Of a DNA stretch of 64,000 bases, positions 1-9,739 are shown in pieces (the first letter of the stretch is position 1; every line of letters starts with the position of its first letter). This stretch comes from Arthrobacter terrae (GTDB lineage Bacteria > Actinomycetota > Actinomycetes > Actinomycetales > Micrococcaceae): NCBI RefSeq assembly GCF_015708085.1, contig NZ_JADNYM010000023.1, forward strand, positions 21,249 to 85,248. Direction: 5' to 3'. The notes beneath the pieces were generated by a model that searched no databases, was not told the DNA's origin, and worked only from the letters and a program-made list of their open reading frames with translations. The position numbers were made by a program, and so were the translations under genes.

Positions 1-294
1 ATCCCAGCCCATCGGGTAGAAAACGTTCTTGCCGCGCATCCGCTGATAGCGGGCCAGGACGTCGGTCTGCGTGTAGGAGAACATGTGACCCACATGCAGT
101 GACCCGGACGCGGTGGGCGGGGGAGTATCGATCGAATAGACCTGCTCCCTGCTGGTGTTCCGATCAAACTTGTACGTCCCCTGTTCCCGCCAGCGCTTGG
201 TCAGCACGGCTTCGAGCCCCTCCAAGGCGGGCTTATCGGGGACGGAGGACGTGGGTGCGGCGGGCGTGTCTGTGCCCGGAAGATGGTCAGCCAT
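1..294 (-). CDS. valS: Valyl-tRNA synthetase, N-terminal 98 residues (partial)
   Basis: This is the 5' end of a class I aminoacyl-tRNA synthetase; the rest lies off the left edge. The translation begins [11 protein letters not shown] and reaches the signature [14 protein letters not shown] at residues 58-71. This contains the class I HIGH motif (HVGH, residues 67-70) in the context typical of ValRS, followed by the conserved FYPMGWD. The enzyme charges tRNA-Val in the cytoplasm. The start is the ATG at 294-292; no strong Shine-Dalgarno sequence is visible. It is divergent from the SDR gene at 350. An assignment to another class I synthetase is unlikely given the residues around HVGH. Confidence 0.93.
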   Translation of the reverse strand, partial: MADHLPGTDTPAAPTSSVPDKPALEGLEAVLTKRWREQGTYKFDRNTSREQVYSIDTPPPTASGSLHVGHMFSYTQTDVLARYQRMRGKNVFYPMGWD

Positions 295-337
295 GTTCCG
301 ATTCTTTCATGTCCCCGGTGTTGGGCAGATCCCGGAC

Positions 338-343
338 TAGATT
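338..343 (+). promoter_or_regulatory. -10 element of a leaderless promoter
   Basis: TAGATT ends six bases before the ATG at 350, so transcription would start at or next to the start codon. No ribosome binding site precedes the ATG. This arrangement recurs several times in the window. No convincing -35 hexamer is visible. Confidence 0.45.
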
Positions 344-349
344 AGAACC

Positions 350-1171
350 ATGACCGAATCCCCGCTTTCCGCATCCGCCTCATCCGCATCCCCGTCCGTT
401 TCCCCGTCTGCAGCGCCGGGGCGTCTCCGGCGCGCAGTGGTGACGGGGGCGAGCTCGGGCATCGGTGCTGCCACGGTTCGCAAGCTGTGTGCGGACGGAT
501 GGTACGTCGTCGCCGTCGCCCGCCGGACAGACCGGCTCGAGGCGTTGGCCGCTGATACAGGTGCAGTGCCGTTCACGGCCGATGTGACGGACGACGGCGC
601 CGTGGCGGCTTTGCAGACGTTTGTGGCCGGCCGCGGCGGCTTGGACACGTTGGTCAACATTGCCGGCGGTGCACGTGGAGCGGACAAGATGGCCGACGGC
701 AAGCAGGATGACTGGGACTGGATGTACCGGGTGAATGTTCTCGGCACGATGCGGATGATCCGGGCGTTCCTGCCGGCGCTGCGCGACCACGGCGAGGGCA
801 CGGTGCTGAACCTGACATCGACAGCAGGCATCGAGGCCTATGCGGGGGGCGGGGGCTATAACGCTGCAAAGTTTGCCCAGCATGCGCTCACCAAGGCGCT
901 TCGGCTGGAGGAGGTTGAGAACAACCTGCGCGTCATTGAGGTCCTGCCGGGCATGGTGCACACCGAGGAATTCGCCTTGAACCGGCTCGGTGGGAACGAG
1001 GCCGCGGCGCAGAAGACATACGCTGGCGTGGACAAACCGCTCACGGCCGGCGACGTCGCCGATGTCCTCGCTTACGCGCTGAATCTTCCGCATCACATTA
1101 ACATGGACCAGATCGTCGTCCGCCCTGTTGCCCAGGCAGCGGCGTATAAGGTGATCCGCAGCGGTTCGTGA
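350..1171 (+). CDS. Short-chain dehydrogenase/reductase, YdfG-like
   Basis: A 273-residue cytoplasmic NAD(P)-dependent oxidoreductase of the classical SDR family. The cofactor motif TGASSGIG is at residues 32-39 and the NAG-type motif is NIAGGA near 103. The catalytic Ser-Tyr-Lys is S157, Y170 and K174 (YNAAK). The C-terminal HINMDQIVVRPVAQ resembles the YdfG/serine 3-dehydrogenase subgroup, which reduces 3-hydroxy acids and malonic semialdehyde, but the substrate cannot be read from the sequence. The first 25 residues are a Ser/Ala/Pro-rich extension. The start is the ATG of an apparently leaderless transcript. It lies between valS and an EEP hydrolase, with no operon partner. Confidence 0.88.
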   Translation: MTESPLSASASSASPSVSPSAAPGRLRRAVVTGASSGIGAATVRKLCADGWYVVAVARRTDRLEALAADTGAVPFTADVTDDGAVAALQTFVAGRGGLDTLVNIAGGARGADKMADGKQDDWDWMYRVNVLGTMRMIRAFLPALRDHGEGTVLNLTSTAGIEAYAGGGGYNAAKFAQHALTKALRLEEVENNLRVIEVLPGMVHTEEFALNRLGGNEAAAQKTYAGVDKPLTAGDVADVLAYALNLPHHINMDQIVVRPVAQAAAYKVIRSGS

Positions 1172-1275
1172 CGTTCGGGCGGACGCAAGGCCGCGGCGCT
1201 GCCGCCGCGGAATCGTTCCAGCACGGCTGCAGCAGCGACGGCGCGTTCATTAAGTTGTGCCGGATCTGCGGGGGC

Positions 1276-1303
1276 GGACCAATTCAGTCGGACCAATTCA
1301 GTC
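1276..1303. repeat. 14-bp tandem duplication over a stop codon
   Basis: Two perfect copies of GGACCAATTCAGTC lie at 1276-1289 and 1290-1303. The downstream copy carries the TGA stop of the minus-strand hydrolase (1300-1298). The other copy puts a second TGA 14 bases further on, in another frame. Confidence 0.85.
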
Positions 1304-2311
1304 GGTGGGCAGACTAAGCCTGGCCAGTACCGCGGCGTGATCGCTGCCGCCGATTATCTCGGTGGTGTACCAGATCGGGCGCAGATCCGGGCTGCTCAGC
1401 ACGTGATCAATGGTTGCGAAGGGCGGAACTGCCGCACCAATGGGCCATGTCGGTACCAGTGACTGCCCGGCCGCGGAGGCAGCATCCGTGAACCCGGTGG
1501 CCAGCAATTCGCGAAAGCCCGCGTGATCAAGGGTCGAATTAAAATCTCCCAGCATTACGGCTCGAGTGCCCGGTCGGCTTGCGCCCCTGACCAGCGCGGA
1601 GGTGCGTGACCATTCGTCCACTTGTTGCGGCCGGGGTGAGGTGATGTGGACGGCAGAAAAGAGCACGGGGATCTCGGAGGCACCGTTCGCCAGCACAATC
1701 GTGGCCTGCCGCAGACTGTTGTCTTCCGGGCCCGGGATGCTCTCGGGACGCATTGGGAAGCGCGAATAGAGCCCGCTCCCGCCGGGAACCCGGCGAACGT
1801 CACTTTGCGGCAGCTCTCGCCCAAGACCGGCCTTCTGCAGGTCGCGGGCGAGATAACGGTTGAGGTCCACCACGACGAGGACATCCACCTTGTGCCGCCG
1901 GACGGCGGCCACAATGTCCGCGGGCGAGGCTTTTGCGTCGCGGGCGTTGATTGACATGACCGTCAGCGACGGTCCGGCTGGTTCCGGCTGGGGCGGAAGG
2001 AGACGCGGTACTACCCAGAACAGCTGCAGCACCAGGGCACAGGCACAGGCAGCGGCGAGCACGCGGAAGAACCTGTGCCCGCTCCTTCGAAAGGCTACCC
2101 AAGCACCCACCAGAGCTCCGCCAAGCGGGAGCGCCAAATAGGGAGTGAACGTGACGAGCTGGATCCACGGTGTGCCAAGATCGGCCGGAACCAGACGCAC
2201 CAGGGTCAGCAGTACCGCCGGGAGCCCGAGGACAAGGGCTGCAGCCATGAGGAAGCCAAGCCGGCGGGGCCGGCGCTCCTGCGTAACTGCTGGCACCACC
2301 CGAGGCTCCAT
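1298..2311 (-). CDS. Membrane-anchored endonuclease/exonuclease/phosphatase family protein
   Basis: A 337-residue protein. Three hydrophobic helices at the N-terminus (about residues 18-40, 48-72 and 82-102) are followed by an EEP-fold hydrolase domain. Visible active-site elements are SINARD near 120-125, GDFNST at 255-260, IDHVLSS at 301 and GGSDH at 321-325. The usual catalytic Glu position appears as Asp149 in VVDLN, as in many secreted or membrane members whose substrates are unknown. The domain probably faces outside the cell. The start ATG is preceded at six bases by TATGCT (2323-2318), suggesting a leaderless transcript. The stop codon lies inside a tandem duplication. Confidence 0.85.
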   Translation of the reverse strand: MEPRVVPAVTQERRPRRLGFLMAAALVLGLPAVLLTLVRLVPADLGTPWIQLVTFTPYLALPLGGALVGAWVAFRRSGHRFFRVLAAACACALVLQLFWVVPRLLPPQPEPAGPSLTVMSINARDAKASPADIVAAVRRHKVDVLVVVDLNRYLARDLQKAGLGRELPQSDVRRVPGGSGLYSRFPMRPESIPGPEDNSLRQATIVLANGASEIPVLFSAVHITSPRPQQVDEWSRTSALVRGASRPGTRAVMLGDFNSTLDHAGFRELLATGFTDAASAAGQSLVPTWPIGAAVPPFATIDHVLSSPDLRPIWYTTEIIGGSDHAAVLARLSLPTD

Positions 2312-2423
2312 GGCGCCAGCATAGCGACCTATCGGACGGCAGGGAAGGAGTAGCGGGTGCTGCGGCGGGCCAAGGACCCGCTCCTGCCACCCGGGCCGAT
2401 AGGCACTTTACCTGCCGGTCCCC

Positions 2424-2429
2424 TAGACT
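2424..2429 (+). promoter_or_regulatory. -10 element upstream of the ileS T-box
   Basis: TAGACT fits the actinobacterial TANNNT -10 pattern. It would start a transcript near 2436, at the base of T-box Stem I. No good -35 hexamer is visible at 17-18 bp. Confidence 0.4.
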
Positions 2430-2435
2430 AGAAGG

Positions 2436-2721
2436 ACCAGCGTTGATCCGGCCATCACCGGTGAGCCTCCGGAAGAAAGTTTTGCGCAGTAGACGGCGTG
2501 CAACCAGTAGAACCGGACGGGTAAGCCCGTTACAGCAGCTAATGAGCGGCCGACGCCGAATGGCACATAAAGTGCAGCGGCGGCGGTAAGTGAGGTGGTA
2601 CCGCGGTATCCGCCCGGACCGCAGCGGGACGCCCCTGGTGGGAATCACCGTGCGGATCGGGATGGGCGCCGTCCTCGCATCCTGAATGCAGAATTGTTCA
2701 CTTTTCCCACAGGATGATGAG
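2436..2721 (+). promoter_or_regulatory. Isoleucine T-box riboswitch, translational type
   Basis: This leader senses uncharged tRNA-Ile and controls ileS translation. The T-box consensus AGGTGGTACCGCGG is at 2593-2606. A short Stem I near 2440-2475 carries an ATC isoleucine specifier at 2454-2456 in CCATCACCGG, as in the ultrashort Stem I T-boxes of actinobacteria. There is no T-rich terminator. Instead CATCCTG (2678-2684) pairs perfectly with CAGGATG (2710-2716), which contains the ileS ribosome binding site. The CTC at 2674-2676 pairs with GAG at 2719-2721. CCTC (2673-2676) is also complementary to GAGG of the T-box (2592-2595), so antisequestrator and sequestrator compete. The exact pairing inside the leader is inferred. 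Confidence 0.88.
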
Positions 2722-5700
2722 ATGACCCACTACCCGAAGGCCAGTACAGAACCCGCGTCGCACGAACCCGAGCTGCACGACCCCGAGCTGCACGAACCCG
2801 CGTCGCACGAACCCGGCACCGCGCCCCGCCCGGGTGCCACGCACGTTGCGGCTGCCGCGCGTTTCCCCGAGATCGAGGAACGCATCCTCAAATACTGGGC
2901 CCGGGACGGCACTTTCCAGGCCAGCATCGACAACCGGCCCTCCGCTTTGGAGGATCAACCGCCCGGGGGCAATGAGTTCGTTTTCTACGACGGCCCTCCC
3001 TTTGCCAACGGCCTGCCGCATTACGGTCATCTACTGACCGGTTACGTCAAGGACCTGGTGGCCCGCTACCAGACCCAGCTCGGGCGGAGGGTGGAGCGCC
3101 GCTTCGGCTGGGACACGCACGGACTGCCCGCCGAGCTGGAGGCGATGAAGCAACTGGGTATGACGGATAAGCAGCAGATCGAAACAATGGGGATCGACAA
3201 ATTCAACGATGCCTGCCGCTCCTCCGTGATGAAATACGCCGGCGAATGGCAGGAATACGTCACCCGCCAGGCACGCTGGGTGGACTTCGACAATGACTAC
3301 AAAACGCTCAACGTCGAGTACATGGAATCCGTGCTCTGGGCCTTCAAACAGCTGCACGAAAAGGGCCTCACCTACAGCGGGTACCGGGTGCTGCCCTACT
3401 GCTGGAAGGATGAAACGCCGCTGTCCAATCATGAGCTGCGGATGGACGATGACGTCTACAAGATGCGCCAGGACCAGACGGTCACCGTCAGCTTCCCACT
3501 CAAGGCCGGAGAGTCCGGGATCTCCCGGCGGCTCGCCGGAGTGCAGGCGCTGGCCTGGACCACCACGCCCTGGACGCTGCCCACTAACCTCGCTCTCGCC
3601 GTCGGACCTGAGATCAGTTACGTGGTCGTTCCGTCCGGTCCGCACGGCATCGCGACCGGCGCGGCGAGCGGTAAGGGATTCCTGATCGCCTCGGATCTGC
3701 TTGCCGGCTATGCCAAGGACCTCGGCTATGACGACGGCGCCGCGGCCGCGGAGGCGGTCACCGAGACGCTCCTGGGCGCCGAGCTGGCGGGTCTGGAATA
3801 CGAACCGCTCTGGGATACCTTCGAGGACACAGAGAAATACGGCACCCAGCACGCCTGGCGGATTCTGCTGGCCGACTACGTTACGACCACCGACGGTACC
3901 GGGATTGTGCATCAGGCACCGGCCTACGGTGAGGACGATCAAAAGGTCTGCGAGCAGGCAGGCATTCCGGTCGTGCTGTCGGTCGACGACGGCGCCAGGT
4001 TCCTGCCGCTGTTTGCCGGCGGCGCGCTCGGCGGGATCGTGGGGCTGCAGGTCTTTGAGGCGAATAAGCCGATCACCCGGGTGCTGCGCGCGGAGGGGCG
4101 ACTGATCCGGCAGGCCAGCTATGAGCACAGCTACCCGCATTGCTGGCGCTGCCGCAACCCGCTGATCTACCGGGCGGTGTCCTCGTGGTACGTGCAGGTG
4201 ACCGCGTTCCGCGAGCGGATGGTGGAGCTGAACCAGGACATCAACTGGATCCCCGGGAACGTCAAGGACGGTCAATTCGGCAAATGGCTGGCGAACGCCC
4301 GGGACTGGTCAATCAGCCGGAACCGGTATTGGGGCAGCCCGATCCCGGTCTGGCAGTCCGATGACCCGGATTTCCCGCGCACAGAGGTGTACGGATCCCT
4401 GGCCGAGCTGCACAACGCCTTTGGCCGCCTGCCGCTGAATAAGGAAGGGCAGGTGGACCTGCACCGGCCGTTCATCGATGAGCTGACGCGGCCCAATCCA
4501 GACGATCCCCGCACTCCGGAACAGGGCCAGTCAACCATGCGCCGGGTGGAGGATGTGCTCGACGTCTGGTTTGATTCCGGCTCGATGCCATACGGCCAGG
4601 TGCATTACCCGTTCCAGAATGCCGACTGGTTCCAGTCGCACAATCCGGCAGACTTCATCGTGGAGTACATCGGGCAGACCCGCGGCTGGTTCTACATGCT
4701 GCATGTGCTCTCCACCGCGCTGTTTGACCGGCCGGCCTTCCGCAACGTGGTCAGTCACGGCATTGTCCTGGGCTCGGACGGGCAGAAGATGTCCAAGAGT
4801 CTGCACAATTATCCGGATGTGTCCGAGGTGCTGGACCGGGACGGTTCCGACGCCATGCGCTGGTTCCTGATGGCCAGTCCGATCCTGCGCGGCGGTAACC
4901 TGATTGTCACCGAGCAGGGCATCCGGGATGGTGTTCGGCAGGTCATTCTGCCGTTGTGGAATGTGTACAGCTTCTTCACGCTGTACACCAACGCCGCCGG
5001 GAACGGGGCCGGCTACGACGCCAGGATCCGTCACGACGGCTATAGTGATCCGCTGGATGAATACCTGTTGTCCCAGACCGGGGAGCTGGTCCGCGGGGTG
5101 AGCCAGGCGCTGGACGGCTACGACATCTCCGGGGCGTGCGGTGAGCTGCGCAGCTATTTGGATATGCTCACCAACTGGTATGTACGCCGCAGCCGGCAGC
5201 GGTTCTTCGATGAAGACCGGGACGCGTTTGACGCGCTCTACACCGCGCTGGAAACCGTTTGCCGGGTGGCTGCGCCGCTGCTGCCGCTGGTCACCGAGGA
5301 AATCTGGCGCGGACTGACCGGCGAACGCTCGGTGCACCTGACCGACTGGCCGGACGCGCACATGTTCGGTGCCAATCCGGAGTTGGTGCAGCAGATGACC
5401 CGCACGCAGATGATCTGTTCCACCGGTTCCAGCCTGCGCAAGGCCGCGAAACTGCGGGTGCGCCTGCCGCTGCAGGAACTGACCGTCGTCGTCCCCGGCG
5501 CTGCCGCCCTGGCAGCGTACGCCGCCGTCATCGCGGACGAACTGAACATCCGCACCGTCCGGCTGCTGGATTCCTCGCAGGCAGCCCCGGAGCACTTCGG
5601 CATCGAAGAAAAACTGGTGGTCAATGCCCGGGTGGCCGGACCGCGTTTGGGCAAGGACGTCCAGCGCGCCATCAAGGGCGCAAAATCCGGCGACTGGTCC

Positions 5701-6141
5701 GTCAGTGCGGACCGTACCGTCACGGCCGGCGGACTGGAACTGGAAGCGCAGGAATATACGCTGGAAACAGTGGTGGCGCAGTCCGACGGCGGCACAGCGG
5801 CGGCGGTGGCGATGCTCCCCGGCGGTGGGTTCGTGGTGCTCAATACTGAGATCACCCCGGAGCTGGAAGCCGAGGGCGTGGCACGGGACATGGTCCGCAC
5901 CATCCAGCAGGCCCGCAAGGACGCTGATCTGCAGGTCAGTGACCGCATTTTCACGACGGTTTCCGGCCCTCAGGAGGTCATTGACGCGCTGCACGCCAAT
6001 GCCGGACTGGTGCGGGCGGAGACGCTCTCCGTAGGACTCGAACTGGTCCCCGGCGACGTGGACATCACCGTCACAGTGGCACGCACTACAGCGACAGCGG
6101 CTGCCGTGGAAACAGCAGTTGAAGGGATGGTTGTCCAGTGA
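2722..6141 (+). CDS. ileS: Isoleucyl-tRNA synthetase, eukaryote-like type
   Basis: A cytoplasmic class I synthetase that charges tRNA-Ile; 1,139 residues from this start. The HIGH motif is HYGH (100-103) within [22 protein letters not shown] follows, which is typical of the long type-2 IleRS of actinobacteria. KMSKS is at 689-693. The anticodon-binding and C-terminal domains are complete. The ATG at 2722 is preferred because AGGATGATGAG lies just upstream and is the element sequestered by the T-box. An in-frame ATG at 2686 lies inside the sequestrator and has no ribosome binding site. The N-terminus has a low-complexity SHEP/LHEP repeat (DNA about 2755-2816). It is coupled to folC. Confidence 0.95.
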   Translation: MTHYPKASTEPASHEPELHDPELHEPASHEPGTAPRPGATHVAAAARFPEIEERILKYWARDGTFQASIDNRPSALEDQPPGGNEFVFYDGPPFANGLPHYGHLLTGYVKDLVARYQTQLGRRVERRFGWDTHGLPAELEAMKQLGMTDKQQIETMGIDKFNDACRSSVMKYAGEWQEYVTRQARWVDFDNDYKTLNVEYMESVLWAFKQLHEKGLTYSGYRVLPYCWKDETPLSNHELRMDDDVYKMRQDQTVTVSFPLKAGESGISRRLAGVQALAWTTTPWTLPTNLALAVGPEISYVVVPSGPHGIATGAASGKGFLIASDLLAGYAKDLGYDDGAAAAEAVTETLLGAELAGLEYEPLWDTFEDTEKYGTQHAWRILLADYVTTTDGTGIVHQAPAYGEDDQKVCEQAGIPVVLSVDDGARFLPLFAGGALGGIVGLQVFEANKPITRVLRAEGRLIRQASYEHSYPHCWRCRNPLIYRAVSSWYVQVTAFRERMVELNQDINWIPGNVKDGQFGKWLANARDWSISRNRYWGSPIPVWQSDDPDFPRTEVYGSLAELHNAFGRLPLNKEGQVDLHRPFIDELTRPNPDDPRTPEQGQSTMRRVEDVLDVWFDSGSMPYGQVHYPFQNADWFQSHNPADFIVEYIGQTRGWFYMLHVLSTALFDRPAFRNVVSHGIVLGSDGQKMSKSLHNYPDVSEVLDRDGSDAMRWFLMASPILRGGNLIVTEQGIRDGVRQVILPLWNVYSFFTLYTNAAGNGAGYDARIRHDGYSDPLDEYLLSQTGELVRGVSQALDGYDISGACGELRSYLDMLTNWYVRRSRQRFFDEDRDAFDALYTALETVCRVAAPLLPLVTEEIWRGLTGERSVHLTDWPDAHMFGANPELVQQMTRTQMICSTGSSLRKAAKLRVRLPLQELTVVVPGAAALAAYAAVIADELNIRTVRLLDSSQAAPEHFGIEEKLVVNARVAGPRLGKDVQRAIKGAKSGDWSVSADRTVTAGGLELEAQEYTLETVVAQSDGGTAAAVAMLPGGGFVVLNTEITPELEAEGVARDMVRTIQQARKDADLQVSDRIFTTVSGPQEVIDALHANAGLVRAETLSVGLELVPGDVDITVTVARTTATAAAVETAVEGMVVQ
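2755..2816 (+). repeat. In-frame minisatellite in the ileS N-terminus
   Basis: A degenerate 15-bp repeat reads as five-residue units such as [15 protein letters not shown] and SHEPG. It lies upstream of the conserved synthetase fold and is probably a disordered extension. Confidence 0.8.
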
Positions 6142-6155
6142 GCGGAGCAGAGAGC

Positions 6156-7517
6156 ATGCACGACGAATTCTCGGTGGAAAGCGTCTACGCGGAACTGCTG
6201 GGCCGCGCACCGGAAAACAAAATGGAACCGCGGCTGGCTCCGTTGTTCCGCGCGATGGACGTGCTGGGGGAGCCGAACAAGGCCTTCCCCGTCATCCACA
6301 TCACCGGAACCAATGGTAAAACCTCGACGGCGCGGATGATCGAAGCCGGGCTGCGGGCCCACGGACTGCGGACGGGCCGATACACCAGCCCGCATCTTTC
6401 CAAGGTTACGGAACGGATCAGCATCGACGGCGCGCCCGTGCCGGATGAGACGTTCGTGCGCATCTGGGACGAGATCCGCCCGTATCTGGCGATAGTGGAT
6501 GCCGAGCTCGCAGCGGATTCGCAGCCGCGGCTGACGTACTTTGAGTGCCTGACAATTCTGGCCTTTGCGGTCTTTGCCGACGAACCGGTTGACGTTGCCG
6601 TGCTTGAGGTCGGCTTGGGCGGAATAACCGATGCCACGAACGTCGCTGACGGGCAGGTAGCGGTGGTGACGCCGATTTCGCTGGACCACACCGAGCTTCT
6701 GGGAGACACCACCGGGGATATTGCGGTGGAAAAATCCGGGATCATCAAAGAGGGTGCCTTTCTGGTCAGCGCGGCACAACCGGTGGACGCGGCCCAGACG
6801 CTATTGGAAGCGGCGCGGGAAAAGAACGCAGAGTTCCGCTTCGAAGGGGTCGAGTTCGGCGTGGAGAACCGCTCGGTCGCCGTCGGCGGCCAAATGGTGA
6901 CGGTGCAGGGACTGGCGGGCCGTTATCCGGATTTGGTGCTTCCGCTGCACGGGGCGCACCAGGCAGAGAACGCGGCCGTCGCCGTTGCGGCTCTTGAGGC
7001 GTTTTTTGGCGGCGGAACCAGGGAACTGGATATCGACGTCGTCCGTACCGCTTTCGAATCGGTCAGCTCACCGGGACGGCTTGAAGTCCTCCGCACCGCG
7101 CCGACGGTAGTGGTGGACGCTGCGCACAACCCCGCCGGCATCGCTGCCAGTGCCCAGGCACTGCAGGAGGCTTTTGCCTTCAGCAAGCTGGTGCTGGTCC
7201 TGGGCATCCTAAAAGAGAAGGACGCGGAAGGAATTCTGCATCAGCTCCGGGAATCCTACGGCGACGAGGCGGAGGAGATCTGCCTGACGCAATCGAAATC
7301 CCCGCGGGCAATTCCCGCCGGCGAACTTGCCGAGCTGGCATCGGACCTTGGCTGGAGCGAAGAAAACATTCATATTGCAGAAGCCCTGGACGATGCCATC
7401 GAATGGGCGGTGGAACGCTCGGAAAGCCACAATGACCTCTCCGGAGGAGTGCTGATCACCGGCTCCATCACGCTCGTGGCCGAGGCCCGGATTCTGCTCG
7501 GTAAGGAAGGTGTGTAG
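6156..7517 (+). CDS. folC: Folylpolyglutamate synthase / dihydrofolate synthase
   Basis: This Mur-ligase-fold enzyme adds glutamate to (dihydro)folates; 453 residues. The P-loop TGTNGKTSTAR starts at residue 50. It is followed by YTSPHLSKVTERISIDG, the folate-binding loop of FolC, and by LDHTELLGDT and VVDAAHNPAG, conserved in the family. The ATG at 6156 has GGAG eight bases upstream. A GTG at 6138 overlapping the ileS stop (GTGA) is a possible alternative start with a poorer ribosome binding site. It is co-transcribed with ileS and the DUF4233 gene, a common actinobacterial arrangement. Confidence 0.94.
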   Translation: MHDEFSVESVYAELLGRAPENKMEPRLAPLFRAMDVLGEPNKAFPVIHITGTNGKTSTARMIEAGLRAHGLRTGRYTSPHLSKVTERISIDGAPVPDETFVRIWDEIRPYLAIVDAELAADSQPRLTYFECLTILAFAVFADEPVDVAVLEVGLGGITDATNVADGQVAVVTPISLDHTELLGDTTGDIAVEKSGIIKEGAFLVSAAQPVDAAQTLLEAAREKNAEFRFEGVEFGVENRSVAVGGQMVTVQGLAGRYPDLVLPLHGAHQAENAAVAVAALEAFFGGGTRELDIDVVRTAFESVSSPGRLEVLRTAPTVVVDAAHNPAGIAASAQALQEAFAFSKLVLVLGILKEKDAEGILHQLRESYGDEAEEICLTQSKSPRAIPAGELAELASDLGWSEENIHIAEALDDAIEWAVERSESHNDLSGGVLITGSITLVAEARILLGKEGV

Positions 7518-7961
7518 ATGGCTCGGCCAACGAAGGCGCAACGAGCGTGGCAGCCCGGCATGGAGAAAAAACGGCGCTCCACGAAGGTCATGTTTGCCTC
7601 CGTGGTCCTGGCCTTGGAGGCGTTTGTCGCGTTTTTCGCGACGCTGGTTGTCTTTGGGCTCCGGGCCAGGGATGTGCCGCAGCCGCTGGTTCTGGCGGCG
7701 GGCATTCTCCTGAGCCTGATCCTGATCGGCTCCTGCGCTTTCATGTCCCGCAAGTGGGGACCGGCCGTAGGCTGGATACTCCAGCTGCTCCTGATTGCCA
7801 CCGGATTCCTGGAGCCGATGATGTTTATCATTGGCGTGCTCTTTGCCCTCACTTGGTGGTACGCACTGCGGGCCGGGATCCGGATCGACCGCGAGAACGC
7901 GGTACGGGACCGTGAACAGGCCAAGTGGGAGCAAAACCACCCCGGGGAACCAATAAACTGA
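7518..7961 (+). CDS. DUF4233 family membrane protein
   Basis: A 147-residue integral membrane protein with about four hydrophobic helices (residues 24-46, 55-75, 82-100 and 101-115) and a charged C-terminal tail. It starts immediately after the folC stop codon (TAG then ATG), so the two are probably translationally coupled. The folC-DUF4233-ndk order is conserved in actinobacteria, which supports the family assignment. The function is unknown. Confidence 0.88.
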   Translation: MARPTKAQRAWQPGMEKKRRSTKVMFASVVLALEAFVAFFATLVVFGLRARDVPQPLVLAAGILLSLILIGSCAFMSRKWGPAVGWILQLLLIATGFLEPMMFIIGVLFALTWWYALRAGIRIDRENAVRDREQAKWEQNHPGEPIN

Positions 7962-8017
7962 CTATTAAATCCCCCGGTAACAACAGAATTTTCAGCAAAA
8001 CTAAAATTGGAGTAACT

Positions 8018-8434
8018 GTGAGCATTGAGCGCACCCTGGTACTGGTCAAGCCCGACGGCGTCGCCCGCAATTTAACCGGCGGTATTCTGGCCCGGATCGA
8101 GGCGAAGGGCTACACGCTGGTGGAGCTGAAAAAAACTGCCGCCACGAGGGCCCAGCTGGAGCAGCACTATGAAGAGCACGTGGGGAAGCCGTTTTACGAA
8201 CCGCTGGTGGAGTTTATGCTCAGTGGACCAGTCGTTGCCGCGATCTTCGAAGGCCACCGCGTGATCGAAGGCTTCCGCGCCGTGGCCGGAACTACCGATC
8301 CGACGACGGCGGCACCGGGCACCATCCGCGGGGATCTGGGCCGTGACTGGGGGGTGAAGGTCCAGCAGAACCTGGTGCACGGTTCCGATTCGGTCGAATC
8401 GGCGCAGCGCGAAATTGGCATCTGGTTTGCTTAG
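8018..8434 (+). CDS. ndk: Nucleoside diphosphate kinase
   Basis: Transfers the gamma-phosphate between nucleoside di- and triphosphates through a phosphohistidine. The length of 138 residues is standard for the family. The active-site histidine is H121 in NLVHGSDS, with the usual RTLVLVKPDGV at the N-terminus and GTIRGDLG just before the catalytic loop. The start is a GTG with TTGGAG five bases upstream. An upstream in-frame ATG at 7925 would add an unrelated extension that overlaps the previous gene, so it was not used. It is the last gene of the ileS-folC-DUF4233 group and is followed by a long hairpin. Confidence 0.95.
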   Translation: MSIERTLVLVKPDGVARNLTGGILARIEAKGYTLVELKKTAATRAQLEQHYEEHVGKPFYEPLVEFMLSGPVVAAIFEGHRVIEGFRAVAGTTDPTTAAPGTIRGDLGRDWGVKVQQNLVHGSDSVESAQREIGIWFA

Positions 8435-8445
8435 CCTCAAAAGCT

Positions 8446-8503
8446 GAGTGAGTCCATCCGCCCCTGTCTGCGCCGCCGCATTCAGGGGCGGATGGACTCA
8501 CTC
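8446..8503. terminator. 21-bp perfect hairpin between ndk and vkor
   Basis: Arms at 8446-8466 and 8483-8503 are perfect reverse complements, with a 16-base loop. There is no T-tract on either side. The position between convergent genes suggests a bidirectional transcription stop. Confidence 0.65.
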
Positions 8504-8521
8504 GCCGGAACAGGCAACCCG

Positions 8522-8578
8522 CGGCGCTGCCGCTGTTATCCGGCGCTGCCGCTGTTATCTGATGCCCCTGCTGTTATC
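8522..8578. repeat. Three 19-bp tandem units over the vkor stop codon
   Basis: Units lie at 8522-8540, 8541-8559 (identical) and 8560-8578 (diverged). Each carries TTA, which is a TAA stop on the minus strand. The actual stop of the vitamin K epoxide reductase gene is the one at 8576-8574. The 19-bp spacing puts the three stops in three different frames. Confidence 0.85.
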
Positions 8579-9314
8579 CGACGCCGCCGCCGAGGAACAG
8601 ATTCATAAACCGGAAGAAAATGCTCGCCGCGACGCCAAGGTACAGCAGCCCAACAATCACCCAGGCCCAATCGGCGAGGAACCTTGTCACTGGCGCCGGG
8701 GCGGGGATGATGCCGTGCTGGAGGTTCCGGACTGTGGTCCAGACGAAGAGCACAATCATCATCGCCCACACCACCATGCAGTATGGGCACAGGATGCCGA
8801 TCGCATAAAGCGCCTGCGACCAAAGCCAGGCGATCATGATCATCCCGAGGGTGACTCCGACCTGCAGCCCGACCCAGTACCAGCGGCTCAGCTGCGCACC
8901 GGCCAGCAGCACCATGGCGGTGGTGATGATCACGGCAAAGGCAAACACCCCGATCAGCGGATTGGGAAATCCGAAGAGCTCGGCCTGGTGCGTGGCCATG
9001 ACCTTGCCGCAGGAAATCCAGGGATTCACATCGCAATTGGTAATCGCGTTGGGGTCTTTATAGAGCTCCAGCCGGTCCAGCACCAGGACACCGGAGGCCA
9101 GCCAGGACACCACGCCCGTGACCAGAAGCAGCCAGCCGAAGGGTTTCCTGCGCGTCAGCATCGGGAGGTCCGCTTCGTCGTCGTCCTTGCCTGCAAAGCG
9201 CGCCGACGCAGTCACACGGGACGCCGTATTCGTTCGGGAACCGTTGCGGTCCGTGCGCCCCGCGGTAGGGTCTGTTGATAACGTATTGCCTGCGGCATTT
9301 TGTGACCGGGCCAT
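8574..9314 (-). CDS. Vitamin K epoxide reductase family protein
   Basis: A 246-residue polytopic membrane thiol oxidoreductase. In bacteria VKOR homologues reoxidise DsbA-type proteins using menaquinone. A charged N-terminal region of about 55 residues is followed by about five membrane helices. Redox cysteines are C94 and C102 (the loop pair) and the CPYC motif at 176-179. The start at 9314 is chosen because CAGGTGAAA lies directly upstream; longer in-frame starts run into the divergent upstream region. It converges with ndk. No DsbA partner lies in the window. Confidence 0.9.
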   Translation of the reverse strand: MARSQNAAGNTLSTDPTAGRTDRNGSRTNTASRVTASARFAGKDDDEADLPMLTRRKPFGWLLLVTGVVSWLASGVLVLDRLELYKDPNAITNCDVNPWISCGKVMATHQAELFGFPNPLIGVFAFAVIITTAMVLLAGAQLSRWYWVGLQVGVTLGMIMIAWLWSQALYAIGILCPYCMVVWAMMIVLFVWTTVRNLQHGIIPAPAPVTRFLADWAWVIVGLLYLGVAASIFFRFMNLFLGGGVG

Positions 9315-9739
9315 TTTCACCTGTTTCCTCGGTAAGCGGATCTGTCCGATTCTAACCCGGCCAGCTGGGCGAAACCGGGTGCCAGCCGGCTCCAATACCG
9401 GCCGCAGTCCACGCTGTATGAGATAATGATTTTGGCTGGCACCCGTACCACATGCGGGTTCCGGTCCAATCGCAGAGTTTCAAGCTCGCCGGTGATGCAC
9501 CGTCAAGCGCACGGGGTGAAGATACCCGTCGTGTTCCGGTATCCACCGAGCGGCCCCGCTGGGCAGAATGACCAGTGGGAGAGGGAACATGCAATTGGCT
9601 TTCAAGTGATACCGCACCCAATGCTCGTGCGACCTTGGAAGTATCCATATGACTTCTGTCAACGCCCGAGGGTTTTGACTATTTCGCCCTAGCGGGCGCC
9701 GGATGTGGCGACGCCTTCGGGGCTGGAGCGACGCCACAG
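9315..9739. other. Intergenic region between divergent vkor and rne
   Basis: This 425-bp gap must hold the rne promoter and leader. A short GC-rich inverted repeat is visible near 9386-9404 (GCCGG and CCGGC arms). No conserved open reading frame or recognisable RNA element was found. Confidence 0.4.

Noticed and set aside
2686..2721. Upstream ATG as the ileS start
   Set aside because: It has no ribosome binding site and lies inside the T-box sequestrator; the ATG at 2722 has the sequestered ribosome binding site.
3031..4275. Long open frame on the minus strand inside ileS (and similar ones opposite acnA, metE, nrdE and norB)
   Set aside because: These are mirror frames caused by high GC at third positions; they lack family motifs and lie opposite clearly conserved genes.
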